DNA of 64,000 nucleotides, taken from Pithys albifrons albifrons. Taxonomy: Eukaryota > Chordata > Aves > Passeriformes > Thamnophilidae. Positions 21,573-34,261 of the stretch are shown here, one piece after another (position 1 is the stretch's first letter; every line of letters begins with the position of its first letter). A program made the position numbers and the translations under genes. The stretch lies in NCBI RefSeq assembly GCF_047495875.1, contig NC_092475.1, positions 13,487,501 through 13,551,500 on the forward strand. The letters are read 5' to 3'. Below the pieces are notes generated by a model that did not search any database, was not told the DNA's origin, and saw nothing but the letters and a program-made list of their open reading frames with translations.

Positions 21573-23921
21573 GAAACTAGGAAAAGAGCCATTCCCTTCT
21601 CTGGGATGCCCAATTCCCAGGACACCTCCTGTGACACACCAATAGGAAAACACTCCTCTGGAAGTTCCCCTAAGCCCATGGAAACCACTCTTGCCCCGTT
21701 TGTGCCCTAAGGAATGGGCAGAGCCCAGGGCAGCACACAGAGAGGGGCTTCACCCTCCAGGAGGCTGCTCTGTCCCCAGGAGCTCACAGAGATCAGAGGC
21801 AGAGCAGAACCTTCAAAGGGGTGTGACTACAGGGAGGTGACAAATTCCTGCAGAGCTCCTTCCTCTGGCAGACTGATCTTAAAAAATGGGACAGCTCAGA
21901 GCAGGTAAAAGGAGAGAGATTGATGGTCAAAGTTCAGAAAGGACTGTCAAAGGAGCTTAATAAATACAACCCATCACAGCATCAGTGGCATGTGAATGAA
22001 GGGCATAAACACACATTGACTGAACCTCAGCCATCCCAAATGCAGCTGGAGAACTTCATGCAAGTGCTGCACTCTCTTCTCTACCTGCTGTGTTTCCTGC
22101 CCAGTGTGTCCAGTGCAGGAGGGAGAGCAGCTTCCTCATGAGGTACTTCACTTATCCAAGTAATTCCTTCTGTCAGGACACCAGTGGGTGCTCCAAAGCA
22201 CAGAGACCCCTTGTACACTTGTACATCCCATTTCTTGCTGTGCCCCTGGCTCTGGGGGCAGGAGGTGGGTGAGTTCCAGTGCTCCTCACAATGCCAGCCC
22301 TTGTCTCACCCCTGCAATCCATCTGGAAAGGCCTGACAGCCTTGGGCACCTCCAGGGCATGGAAGTGTCTTCCTTACTCTATTGGGTCTCCTCTCCTGAG
22401 GAGCTGACAGCAGTTCCTGAAGGATGGGACAGGATTCCAGGCCACAAAAGAGCTTTAAAGATGGCCCTGCCAGGAGCTGCCCTTCCAGCAGAGCATCTCA
22501 TCCACCCTCCAGCCTTTCACCCTCAGCCTCTCCAAGGAACTCCAGCAGGTCCCCACACAATTCCTCTCCACTGTCCTTGGGCTGCCCAGGCTTTGCCCAA
22601 GGGTGAAGTGGGCAGGCTGGCAGTGGAACAGGGAGCACATTCCCTTGCTCCTGCCCAAGCTCCTGCTAGACAGGACCTCTGGTCACTGCTACAGGAATGA
22701 TCTCCTGAAGGAACAAAGCGAGACACCCCTTTTTGTGCTGGAGCTTGGCGATGCCACCTGTGTGAGCAGCACAAGGTGAGCTCCCACAGCTCCAGCTACA
22801 TTTCCAGACCTTTCCACCCACCACTGCTGCACCCTGGGGAGCTCAGGGCTGCTCTGTGCTTTGGGCAGGTGAACTTGCTCGAAGTCGTTGCTTTAAGTGG
22901 AGATCAATGAGCTGAAAATGGCACTATCAGTTTCTGCCAAGTGTGACATCCAGTGGCATTTAGGGCAGAGCTGAGCAGAACTGCTCCTGTTGCACTGCAC
23001 AGAATGCCAGCAGGAATTGATTTCACCCTCTGAAGGCCTCTGCTTGTCTAGTCAGTGGCTCGGGGGGAGGGGTTGGGTGGTTGTCATCAATTCTGAGCGC
23101 TTTGCTTAATCCCATGTTTGAAGCAGATGAGAGGGAGCATCAGGAGGGCCTGTGTAAAATCAAGCCAAGTTTCCAGGGACAAGGAGAATTCAGCACCAGG
23201 ACAGAGTTAGAAGCTGCTGTCTAAACCTTTTCTCTCCCCCTCTGCCAGCTCAATGTCCTCTCTGAAGTGAGAGCTGCTCCACAGGGATGTACAAAGCAGG
23301 ACAGCCTTGGTTCAGGAGTGCATCCCAGAGGAATACATGCTTTGGACAAGCTGCTCTCAAAGCCACACACCTGGCCCTAAATGTCCTGGGGACTCTGATG
23401 GCCTCTCCATGTTCCTTGTGTGAGGAACTTTCATCCTCACCTCTCAGAGAATTTTTCCTTCCAGGGTGCTGCAGGCAGAGTCTGACAAGCCAAGCCCATA
23501 TAAAGCCTCTCTGAGGCGGATCCTTTGACTGGGCATCAAGGAAGAGGATAAAGGGCTGCCAAGGAGAGGTGAGGCTGCCAAGGAGAGGTGGGGCCACCTT
23601 TGTAAGGCAAAGCATATGGTCACCAGATGAGCAAAGCACCAGCAGTGCTGAGCTCAGGGCTGTAACACTGAGACAGGGATTTCTCAGCTTTCCCATCTCT
23701 GGTCATTCCTCCTCTGGGTCAGCCAAGGGTTTGAGCCCACAGAGCTTCTCCTGAGCCCTGCTCAGGGCCCACAGGCCATCCTGAGGGGGATTGCAGGAAG
23801 CATCTGAGTTAAGACCCTAAAAATCTAATCCAGTGCCTGCTGGGATTGGTGGAAAAGCTCCCAGTGACTCTTTAGAGTGTTTGATGGCCACATGTCCTTT
23901 TCTGGGTGCTCATCCACCATT
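21573..23921. other. Long unannotated stretch
   Basis: About 2.3 kb with no recognised gene. A small direct duplication of CTGCCAAGGAGAGGTG lies near 23557-23590. The 170-residue frame at 22188-22700 has no recognised domain. Confidence 0.35.
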
Positions 23922-24200
23922 CATAGAGTCACAGAATGTTAAGGGTTGGAAGAGACCCTAAAGACCATCAAGTCCTATCCCTCCATGCCACTGGCAGGAA
24001 TACCTTCCACTAGACCAGGTTGCTCAAGGCCTTTCCAACCTGGCCTTGAGCACTGCCAGGGTTGGGGCATCCACCATCTCCCTGGGCAACCTGTGCCAGT
24101 GTCTCACCACCTTCACAGCAAAGAGTTTCTTCCTCAAATCTACCCTAAATTTTGTCTTTCAATTTGTCCCCTTTACTCTTTGTTCAATCCCTACACTCAC
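23922..24200 (-). mobile_element. CR1 LINE, 3' end
   Basis: Minus-strand tail with the complement of GGTCTCTTCCAACCCTTAAC and of the CAACCTGGCCTTGAG block. The inner boundary near 24200 is approximate. Confidence 0.83.
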
Positions 24201-24855
24201 TGGTGTCACCAGTATATTGTGGTGTTCTCAGCTTTCCCAACATCCCAAATGGTGGCCTGCCTGCCATCCCTGGTGCCCAGCTGAGAACTAGTTGTGCCCA
24301 AGATGCCAGCATTGAGGTCACAGCTGAGGCTCACAGTGCAAATTCATGCTCCATATTCCTGCTGTTCTCCTCCTTACCAAAAAGTCTAACTCCAGTCTCA
24401 TGGGCAGGGAAGAAAATGACTGTGTCTTGAGTTCATTTTCTTGCCTCATCCAATCATGATTTGCTCATGCTTTTGTTCAGGGAATATTCATTCAACTGGG
24501 AACAGGGGCAGGTGGCAGCACTCCATGTCACGATCCAGAAGGGACTCATGTCAGGAAAGTTTGTCTTTCCCACCTCACATCTCTTGTACAGCTCTGGCTC
24601 TTCATCCTCTGATGCTGTTGGAGCTCTTGGGCCCATCACTAACTGGGTTCAACAGACAGCCAAGAGCAGGTTTAGTCCCAGCTTTATCTCATCAACCTGG
24701 AGAGTGCTCCAGTCTCACTTGAGATGGATGTCCTCAGCTGGGATTAGCACACACCTTTCTCCTGGACTGGGAGACTACAGGAAAACATGACTCACCTTCT
24801 GCATCCCCTGGGGCTGGAGTTGCACTTCATCACACTCACGAAAGCCTGGAGTCCC
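24201..24855. other. Unannotated stretch
   Basis: No gene or recognised repeat before the composite satellite. Confidence 0.35.
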
Positions 24856-26660
24856 TCCATGAGTTACACTAATTCCAGCTTGCCCCCAGTCCAGTGGGAG
24901 TGCAGCCCCTGGAGGATTGGGAGCACCCCCCTGCTGTGGGAAGTGTGCCAAAGGAGCCCACTCCCCTGAGCACATTCCCAACACCATGGGAGGCACTGCC
25001 CAATCCAACAGCGCCCAATCCAACAGCGCCCAATCCAACAGCGCCCAATCCAACAGCGCTCAATCCAACAGCGCCCAATCCAACAACGCCCAATCCAACA
25101 GCGCCCAATCCAACACTGCCCAATCCAACAGCGCCCAATCCAACCGTGCCCAATCCAACAGCGCCCAATCCAACAGCGCCCAATCCAACAGCGCCCAGTC
25201 CAACAGTGCCCAATCCAACAGCGCCCAATCCAACAGCGCCCAATCCAACAACGCCCAATCCAACAACGCCCAATCCAACCGTGCCCAATCCAACAGCGCC
25301 CAATCCAACCGTGCCCAATCCAACAGCACCCAATCCAACAGTGCCCAGTCCAACAGCGCCCAATCCAACAGCGCCCAATCCAACACTGCCCAGTCCAACA
25401 GTGCCCAACCCAACAGCGCCCAATCCAACAGTGCCCAATCCAACAGCGCCCAATCCTCTTGCTCAGTGTCTCCCACAGACACAATCCAATGGGAATGCAG
25501 CCCCAGGAGAGTTGGCAGCACTCCTTTGGTGTGAGAAGTGTGCCAAAGGAGCCCACTCCCCTGATCCCACCCCCAGCACCATGGGAGGCACTGCCCAGTC
25601 CAACAGCGCCCAATCCAACAGCGCCCAATCCAATAGTGCCCAATCCAACAGTGCCCAATCCTCTTGCTCAGTGTCTCCCACAGACACAATCCAATGGGAA
25701 TGCAGCCCCAGGAGGGCAGGAGCACATCTCCGCTGTGAGGAGTGTGCCAAAGGAACCCACTCACCTGAGCACACGCCCTGCACCATGGGAGGCAACAGTA
25801 CCCAATCCAACAGTGCCCAATCCAACAGCGCCCAATCCAACAGTGCCCAATCCAACAGTGCCCAATCCTCTTGCTCAGTGTCTCCCACAGACACAATCCA
25901 ATGGGAATGCAGCCCCAGGAGGGTTGGCAGCACATCTCCGCTGTGAGGAGTGTGCCAAAGGAACCCACTCACCTGAGCACAGCCCCAGCACCATGGGAGG
26001 CATCAGTGCCCAGTCCAACAGTGCCCAGTCCAACAGCGCCCAATCCAACAGTGCCCAATCCAACAGTGCTCAATTCAACAGTGCCCAATCCAATAGTGCT
26101 CAATCCAACAGTGCCCAATCCAACAGCGCCCAATCCAACAGTGCCCAATCCTCTTGCTCAGTGTCTCCCACAGATACAATCCAATGAGAATGCAGCCCCA
26201 GGAGGGTTGGGAGCACTCCTTTAGTGTGGGAAGTGGACCAAAGGAGCCCATGCCACCAATTCCAGCTTGCCCCCAGTCCAATGAGGCTGGAGGGCTGGAG
26301 CAACCCCTGCTGTGGGAAGTGTGCCAAAGGAACCCACTCCCCTGAGCACACCCCCAGCACCATGGGAGTCAACAGTGCCCAATCCAACAGCGCCCAATCC
26401 AACTGTGCCCAATCCAACTGTGCCCAATCCAACAGTGCCCAATCCTCTCGCCCACTGTTTCCAACAGATACAATCCAATGGGAATGCAGCCCCAGGAGGG
26501 TTGGCAGCACTCCTTTGCTGTGAGGAGTGTTCCAAAGGAACCCACTCCCCTGATCCCACCCCCAGCACCATGGGAGGCACTGCCCAATCCAACAGTGCCC
26601 AGTCCAACAGCACCCAATCCAACAGCGCCCAATCCTCTTGCTCAGTGTCTCCCCCCAGAC
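24856..26660. repeat. Composite satellite: 15-bp arrays plus 145-bp spacers
   Basis: Two repeat levels alternate. The small unit is CAATCCAACAGCGCC (15 bp) with frequent GTGCC, ACGCC and CAGTCC variants. It forms arrays of 30 (25001-25450), 4 (25596-25655), 4 (25803-25862), 9 (26011-26145), 4 (26380-26439) and 3 (26585-26629) units, 54 in all. Between them lies a conserved spacer of about 145 bp (CTCTTGCTCAGTGTCTCC ... CACCATGGGAGGC); the spacer at 26146-26379 is longer by a partial duplication. In-frame reading gives PNPTA or QSNSA repeats, but 145-bp spacers shift the frame each time, so I do not regard it as coding. Confidence 0.95.
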
Positions 26661-28322
26661 CCTGTGCTGGTTCCACTGCTGGCCAGTGTGTTCCCAGAGC
26701 TCAGCTGGGCAAAGGAAGGGAGCCATCAGTGCCAGGGTTAAAAACTCCCTGCTGCAGCTGCCCAGGGATTTCAAGGCCAGAACAGACCACTGTGGTTATG
26801 GAGCCTGATCTCACTGATAACCCAAAGCTCCCCCCAGGATTTCTACATCAAAGCCAGTGACTGGCAGCAGAACTGAGTGTTTGAAAAGGACACTGGACCT
26901 CAGTTCAAAAGCCTCCAAATCCAGCTCTCAGTGATTTAAAAACTGCCACTGCCCAAAAGTGAACTTTAGTTCTACCTGAGTATTTTCCCGACATCCAAAC
27001 TCCTGCTATTTACAGATTTTACAGGGCAACTTTTATTCAGTTGCATCATTTCCTGCAATAACAAATGACCCCACTGTTCCAGCAGTGATGGATCGTAGCT
27101 GCTTGTCAGAAAAAGGCAATTAGAAGGCATTTTAGGTGACAAAAGATGAGTTAGAGAGTGCAGGTGGCCCGTGCCAAGTGCAAGGACGTTGATCCTCGGA
27201 GCAGGGGTGGTTGTGAAGATCCTGATTGATGCAATGAAGGGAAAATGATTGATATGTTTATTATTTGAAGCTCAGTTCCAATAATTTTGGCTCAGCCGTC
27301 AATGCATTAGGGATTATCTCCACTTAAGGGAGACAGAGCTCAGCTCATTGTACCTGGAGGCTCTGCCTGAGCTTCGAGAAGGTCCAGCCATGGAGTAATT
27401 CCCAGGCAGGAATTAGTCAGGCTCTGCAACATCACACTCTGTCTCTGCAATGAATAACATCAGGAATATGCAGCAGCAGTTTCCTTCTAAATGGCACATT
27501 GTTTCAAGAAAAAAAGAAACTGAAATAGGAACCTTTGTAAAGCTTTTTAGCCAAACAATCCCCCAGTCACTATCAGATGTTTTGTCAGACAAAACCAGAT
27601 TTTCAGAGAAGAAAAAAACCTCAGGCTTGGGTTAAAAATTTAAAAAAAAAACCCTTGCAAGGGTCAAATACACTTTTAATTTCTCACTGTTGCATTCTCT
27701 GGGCCACTAATGAACACAGAGTTCAAGCTGACCTTCCCAGATTTTTCAGCCAGTCCTTTAGGAATTCATGATTAATGAATAATCTTCCTCATGAAGCTGT
27801 TCCTGCTTCCTCACAAAGGTTAGTCAGCTAATGAGGCTTCCCCAAACCTGCCAATGAAGGGAGGAGGGACCTGATTTCAGCTGCAAACAAAGGAAACCAC
27901 GTGCAGCAATTCCTCAATTTATTTACTTCCTCGGAAAAAAAAAGTTGAGTCTCCTTTAAGGATGACACATCTATGACAGGATTTCTTTTTTAATGCCATT
28001 TTGTTTAATAAATCATGTAAATTCCAGCGTGTAAACCAGAGCATTACAGACAGGCTTGTAAATAATTAACTGCTCCTTTGCATGAAGGGGCAGAAAACAC
28101 CCAGTTCAGCAAATCAGGAAGGAAGTTGAGCTTTACCCTCCCCAGGAATAAAAGGTTGGCTCCTGAAATCCTTGTGATGTGCTGCTGTGAGGAGAGCATG
28201 GGGTTTTGCTCAGGGTATTTGTTGGAGAAGAGGATTCAGGTATGGTGTGGGCTGGTTGGGAAGTAATTCTATACATTTCAGCTTTTTCCCTGAACTTCAG
28301 GGAGCTTGGGGGTTTTTTTGGA
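26661..28322. other. Unannotated AT-rich stretch, possible conserved elements
   Basis: No gene is recognised. The parts near 27220-27330 and 27900-28060 are AT-rich, unique-looking and free of recognised repeats, with homeodomain-like ATTA and ATTTA cores. They are reasonable candidates for conserved non-coding DNA, which sequence alone cannot prove. Confidence 0.3.
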
Positions 28323-28450
28323 GTTTTTTGGGGGTTTTTTTGTTTATTTTTCCTGGCACCTTTTATTTTGTTTATTTTTCCTGGCACCTTTTATTTTGTT
28401 TATCTTTCCTGGCACCCTTTATTTTATTTATTTTTCCTGGCACCCTTTAA
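28323..28450. repeat. 28-bp minisatellite, four units
   Basis: TCCTGGCACC starts at 28351, 28379, 28407 and 28435, exactly 28 bp apart, with T-rich sequence between (TTTATTTTGTTTATTTT). A preceding T/G-rich tract at 28310-28345 looks like a degenerate unit. Confidence 0.9.
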
Positions 28451-29016
28451 CTCAACTTTCTGATGTGGGAAGGATGGGGTAGGAGATATGAGCTGCAAAG
28501 GGGTGGTTCTAATAGGCTGATGGTTCTGCAATAAAAATGACTGTATGTAGGAATTATTGATGACTATCCAAACCCACAGAGTCCTGCTAAACCCTAAGAA
28601 CTCACTGGGTCTTCCTGGGACATCCCTGACTGGTTTTAATAAAGGAAAGAGCTCCACTTCTTCCCCTGATGGTGCCTTCAGCAAGGAAACCATCCAGGGA
28701 ATCTGTGCAAGAAAAGCTCCTCAGCAGATTTGTCAGTCCCTCAGGAAGCACCAGGACCTTTATTAGCCTTGGACTTCAGCAATGATGGGTTTGGGTGGTG
28801 GTGGGTGAATTGTTAAGTCAGTTCATACTAAAGCTACTGAAGTTTTCTGTGAGGTTGGACCTTCTCTCCCCTTTGAGCTTCCAGTCTTTGAACCTGTTAT
28901 TACAGTAGCCTCTTATTTGGACAATAAAGACAACTAAATAGGGAGTTAGGGAGGCTGGAGGGGAAAAATCCTGCCTTGCCTTTGCAGGGCTCTCTGCAGA
29001 AATGCCTCTGTGCACA
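28451..29016. other. Unannotated stretch
   Basis: No gene or recognised repeat between two minisatellites. Confidence 0.35.
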
Positions 29017-30313
29017 TTGCAGTGAGATGTGCCAGGCAAAGGTGCCACCTCTGTGGGTAAATTGGACCTTGCAGTGAGATGTGCCAGGCAAAGGTGCCAC
29101 CTCTGTGGATAAATTGCACCTTGCAGTGAGATGTGCCAGGCAAAGGTGCCACCTCTGCAGGTAAATTGCACATTGCAGTGAGATGTGCCAGGCAAAGGTG
29201 CCACCTCTGCGGGTAAATTGGACCTTGCAGTGAGATGTGCCAGGCAAAGGTGCCACCTCTGCGGGTAAATTGCACCTTGCAGTGAGATGTGCCAGGCAAA
29301 GGTGCCACCTCTGCGGGTAAATTGCACCTTGCAGTGAGATGTGCCAGGCAAAGGTGCCACCTCTGTGGGTAAATTGGACCTTGCAGTGAGATGTGCCAGG
29401 CAAAGGTGCCACCTCTGCAGGTGAATTGCACATTACAGTGAGATGTGCCAGGCAAAGGTGCCACCTCTGTGGGTAAATTGCACATTGCAGTGAGATGTGC
29501 CAGGCAAAGGTGCCACCTCTGCGGGTAAATTGGACCTTGCAGTGAGATGTGCCAGGCAAAGGTGCCACCTCTGTGGGTAAATTGCACATTGCAGTGAGAT
29601 GTGCCAGGCAAAGGTGCCACCTCTGTGGGTAAATTGCACATTGCAGTGAGATGTGCCAGGCAAAGGTGCCACCTCTGTGGGTAAATTGCACATTGCAGTG
29701 AGATGTGCCAGGCAAAGGTGCCACCTCTGTGGGTAAATTGGACCTTGCAGTGAGATGTGCCAGGCAAAGGTGCCACCTCTGCAGGTGAATTGCACATTAC
29801 AGTGAGATGTGCCAGGCAAAGGTGCCACCTCTGTGGGTAAATTGCACATTGCAGTGAGATGTGCCAGGCAAAGGTGCCACCTCTGCGGGTAAATTGGACC
29901 TTGCAGTGAGATGTGCCAGGCAAAGGTGCCACCTCTGTGGGTAAATTGCACATTGCAGTGAGATGTGCCAGGCAAAGGTGCCACCTCTGTGGGTAAATTG
30001 CACATTGCAGTGAGATGTGCCAGGCAAAGGTGCCACCTCTGTGGGTAAATTGCACATTGCAGTGAGATGTGCCAGGCAAAGGTGCCACCTCTGTGGGTAA
30101 ATTGCACCTTGCAGTGAGATGTGCCAGGCAAAGGTGCCACCTCTGTGGGTAAATTGCACATTGCAGTGAGATGTGCCAGGCAAAGGTGCCACCTCTGTGG
30201 GTAAATTGCACATTGCAGTGAGATGTGCCAGGCAAAGGTGCCACCTCTGTGGGTAAATTGCACATTGCAGTGAGATGTGCCAGGCAAAGGTGCCACCTCT
30301 GCGGGTAAATTGC
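29017..30313. repeat. 52-bp minisatellite, 25 units
   Basis: The unit TTGCAGTGAGATGTGCCAGG...GGTAAATTGCACA recurs every 52 bp from 29017 to 30265. Variation is limited to a few positions (GTGGG/GCGGG/GCAGG and CACATT/CACCTT/GGACCTT). A rare variant (GCAGGTGAATT...CATTACAG) occurs twice, exactly 364 bp (seven units) apart, with the same series of variants after it, which shows a block duplication. All three minus-strand frames lack stops, giving a spurious 439-residue frame with a 52-residue period. Confidence 0.97.
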
Positions 30314-31284
30314 TCTGATGTGATTTATTTGATGGAATCACAAGGGGCTACCAGGCCTCTTCCTGTAATATCTCAGGGAAAATGGCAAAATTAGCAAGAA
30401 GCAAAACACATTAGTCAGAAAAACTTGCTGCTGCCTAAAAGAGGCCTTGGCTGCTGCAGCCCTTTTCTGAGCAGACACTGTTCCTGCCCCTTGGGCAGCA
30501 GTGGATGGCTCTGTAATTCTTGTGCATGTTATTTGTCCTGGTTGGAAGCTGGGTGTGGGAATGAGCAGTTGTACCACGCCAGGCTGCCTGTGAAATGTTT
30601 TTTTCTGGGGAAACACAGACTCTGCAGTGTATCTTTGGTGTCCCAGAGTTGTATCCATCAGCATGACAAAGCTTTGCATTCCCACAGTGCCAAATTGCTG
30701 CGGTTCAAAGGCAACATCTGAGCATTGTTTAGTCTGTGGCTGGTTCCAGCCTGGGCTGCTGGGTCGGTGCCACTGGCTGCTGCCTTTGGAGGGCACAGCC
30801 AGGCTGCAGGGTGAGCTGGGGGCAGAGCAAACCTCTGGCTGTGGGAAGAGCTCCCACCTGCTGCCTGGGTGAGATCCATCCCCTCCTCACCTTTACCTGC
30901 AGGGCTGCAGCATCCAAAAGTGCTCCTCTGTCTCCAAGGTGCCTGCAGTGTGTCCCTTCAGACAGGGCAGGTGGCACAGCAAATGAGGGCGGCCTTGGCA
31001 TCCCTGTGCCATGCCTGGGCACATCAAGGTGGGCAGAGATCTGTGCAGAGTCTGTGTGTCCTGAGCCTCAGCCTGACGCCTGCACAGCATCCTCTGCTCC
31101 AGACTCCTGGTGACTCCCCTTTCTTTGGGAGCTCTGCCCTGCTGGGGCCTGGCACTGGTTACAGGGTGCCCTGGAGCCAGGAGGGCCACCCCTGTCCTGG
31201 GGGCATCAGGCCCAGCATGGCTGAGGGAGGGGATTGTCCTACTCTGCTCTGCTCTGGGGCAGCCTCACCTGCAATGGGGGGGCA
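30314..31284. other. Unannotated stretch
   Basis: No gene or recognised repeat. Frames of 80-170 residues occur on both strands without domains. Confidence 0.35.
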
Positions 31285-31772
31285 GTCTGGGGCACTGCAA
31301 TGTAAGGAAGGGCTGAAGCCATTGGAGACTTTCCAAAGGGGGCAACAAAGATGGGGGAGGGCCTGGAGGGGCAGCATGTGAGGACACTGAGGGCACTTGG
31401 TGTGTTCAGCTGCAGAAGAGGAGACTGAGGGGAGACCTCATTGCAGGTCCAACTTCCTCAGCAGAGGCAGAGGAGGGGCAGGCACTGAGCCCTGCTCTGT
31501 GGGGACCAGGGACAGCACCCAGGGAATGGCTGGAGCTGTGTCAGGGCAGGGTTAGGTTAGATCTCAAGAAAAGGTCCTTCCCCCAGAGAATGGTGGGCAC
31601 TGACCAGGCTCCCCAGGGCACCAAGCCTGGCAGAGCTCAAGGAGTGTTTGGATGAGGCTCTGGGGCACAGGGAGTGACTCCTGGGGATGATCCTGTGCAG
31701 GGCCAGGAATTTGACTGGATGATCCTTGTGGGTGCCTTCCAGCTCAGCATATCCTGTGATTCTGTGATAAAT
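31285..31772 (+). mobile_element. CR1 LINE, 3' end (second subtype)
   Basis: Plus-strand CR1 tail of the subtype at 17926-18252 but longer. It contains AGGGCAGGGTTAGGTTAGAT and ends ATCCTGTGATTCTGTGAT. Upstream it includes the GACTGAGGGGAGACCTCATT block. Confidence 0.85.
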
Positions 31773-32859
31773 ACTTGTATCTGTTTCTCCATGGCATTTT
31801 GTGCTTTCTCTGTTCCCTCCTTCCACCTGCTCTTCCGAGGGGACCACAGTCCTGCAAGCGAGCTCGGTCTGTTGCTATGGCAATGGTTGTCACAAATGAA
31901 GACTTCACAGCAAGGCAGTGGCATTAAAGGCAGACATTTACATATGTCTCAGGCTCGGGGGGGATTTGGGTCTCCTCACCCAGCACAGGGAGTGATGCTG
32001 CTGCTCTCCTGCTCTGCCCAGGGTGGTGCTGGCCAGGGAGACACAGGGTGGGATCCAGGGAGCCCTTCCCAGGGTCTGCCTGCTGGAATGTGGGTCAGCA
32101 GTAATGCCTCCTCCTCCTCCTCCAAACACTCCAGCTTTGCCTCTGGAGGGCTGTGCTACAGAGCAGCAATGTCAGCAGTCAGGAGAGTCGAGTCAGGGAA
32201 GAGGAGTGGAAAGAACTGTGGAAGGAGGGCAGCTCTGGAGCCCAGAGGTGCTGCAGGGTCGTGCAGTCTCCTGGGCATCGTGGGGGCATTAAAGCTTCTC
32301 CATGGGGCAACAGGAATAATCCAAACCTGGCACCTTGGCATCCCTTTCCCTAAATGTTGCTAAGTTTAGCTGTTTTGCTTCCAAGAAGAACTGCTCAGCT
32401 AAATCCCAAGGCCTGGCTTTGAAAATTCCAGCACGTCCCCTGTACTGCAAAATCAAAGCTTCTCCCCTGCTGAATATACCTTTGATCAGCACTGGGAGAA
32501 ATATTTGCAACCATGTGAAACTTGAATGATTTGGGGTTTCATTACACACTTGAAACTCAGACCATTTTCATCAAAGGCACTGCTAAAGTTCACCAACCCT
32601 CCCAGAGAAGCTTTGATGCTCCAAGGCTCGCGTTTTGTGTAAAACTCGCAGGTTTGCCAGACTTTGTGTAAGTGAAACTGGCTGAGAGTGGCTTTGACTG
32701 CATTTGGAGAGCTGAGAGTCAGAGGAAAAGCAGCCAGAAGGATTTGGTTGTGCTCAGATCTGCTGCATGCTGTAATCTTGCAATGAAAGGTAATTCTGGT
32801 GAAAATTGATGTTCAGGGCTTGTGGCTGTACCTGGGTGAGAAGGTGGCAGAGAATATTG
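31773..32859. other. Unannotated stretch
   Basis: No recognised gene or repeat. Confidence 0.35.
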
Positions 32860-32864
32860 GGGTG

Positions 32865-33584
32865 TGTCCCAGTTCAGCAGGTGGGACCAGTTTCTCCCTG
32901 TGTGGGTGTGCCCAAAGCTGTGCATTCTAAACCCTCTCTGCCATTGCCCAGCAACTGTTCCCAATGGCCCATTGGCAGCAGCTGCCCAGGGCACAGCTGA
33001 GCCCTCAGGCTGGGAGCTGGCTGGGAAAGAAGCCTGGCAGAGGAGCTGGGAGAACTGCCCTGCAGGGACTCCTTGGCACCTCCACACCCACCTGAGGGCT
33101 CAGCTCTGCCCATGGGCCAGCAACCATTCCAAAATCCCCCCTGACTGCCAGAGTCAGATCCCCCAGTGTGGAACTCCCTGCCTTGGGGGAGGCACTGGGG
33201 GCTCCCACCCAAACCTGAGGGGAGACAATCTTGGGCTTTGGAAACTTGGGGAACCACTCGTTGGATCCAGAGGAGGAGCAGACCCTGGCCAGGAGGAGCC
33301 CACCACTCTCCACCAGACTGTGCCATCATCTGCACCAACAGGTTTTTCACCTCCTTTTCCTTTGGACTTGGGGGAACCACGTGGGGCTCAGCACAGGGGC
33401 CACCAAACCCCCCTGTGTTTGTGCCCCAGGGGGCTGGGTTAGACTGCTGGGTTTGTGGGTTAAACCCAATTTCTCTTTGTGTCATTGCATTTCCTGTAAT
33501 ATTGTTATTAAATTGTAACTCTGCCTTATAATCTCTTTTGTGTTGGGTTCATTTCTCCTGCTGGTTTACCTTTAAACCAGCAGA
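32865..33584 (+). mobile_element. Solo LTR, family A, copy 5
   Basis: Full-length plus-strand copy. The penultimate C of the end is mutated (CAGCAGA). Flanks GGGTG (32860-32864) and GTGTG (33585-33589) are a 5-bp duplication with one mismatch. The sense frame is open to 33442. Confidence 0.9.
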
Positions 33585-33589
33585 GTGTG

Positions 33590-34181
33590 GCTGTGCCCTG
33601 CTCTTCCCTCTTGCATGGAGATGCCATGGCAGCAGCAGGGCTCGGTGAGTAGAAGTTTGGCATTTCTCAGTGTTGTAATTGCACCTTTCACCAGAGCTCT
33701 CAGTAAGGGTCTGGAACGTGGGACTCCAGGAAGAACAACCTGTCCTTGTCCAGGTTCTGGCCCTACAGGGTATTTTATCATCTCTAGTGGTTCTGTTCCC
33801 TAAACATCACCCACTCCTCACTCTCTTGCCCACCACTCATTTTTTGCACCTCCTTTCCCATTGTGCTGCAAACACCTTCCCTTCCATGGCCTGTTTGCTG
33901 TCCCTGCCTGTTCAGGACTCTGTTCTCTCTGCCAATGAAGTTCCTTCCCAGACTGGCAGCCAGGGCTGCTCTTGGCTCTGCTCATCCCAGAAAAAGCCTG
34001 GGCCAGGCAGAGTAGATTTTACTCATTTCTCTCTTGCTGGAAGGGGAATGGGATCTCTCACTGAGCATAAAATTCCCCAACTGCCCCATTGTCCTGCTCA
34101 GCTGCTTGACTCCTGCTGCACTTGCTAACTAGAAGTGAGAAGCATGAGGGGAAATACAGTTACTTACTGTAAAGGGTCAGA
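33590..34181. other. Unannotated stretch
   Basis: No gene or recognised repeat. Confidence 0.35.
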
Positions 34182-34240
34182 GTCAGGGAATCATTAAGAT
34201 CAGAAAAGACCTCTAAGATCATCGAGTCCAACCAAGACGT
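34182..34240 (-). mobile_element. CR1 LINE, very short 3' fragment
   Basis: Minus-strand CR1 end with the complement of GGTTGGACTCGATGATCTTA. Only about 60 bp remain, placed head-to-head with the long plus-strand CR1 that begins about 20 bp away. Confidence 0.75.
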
Positions 34241-34261
34241 GGGTGGGTAAATGTTCATTTG

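Noticed and set aside
24894..25946. 350-residue frame rich in PNPTA repeats, like a structural protein
   Set aside because: It is only one frame of a 15-bp satellite. The 145-bp spacers shift the frame, and both strands are open in several frames.
28946..30265. 439-residue minus-strand frame with Cys and His spaced like a metal-binding repeat
   Set aside because: The 52-bp unit lacks stops in all minus-strand frames. The 52-residue period is just three units read in rotation.
29017..30313. Regular direct repeats resembling a CRISPR array
   Set aside because: Units are contiguous with no unique spacers, and the genome is a vertebrate.
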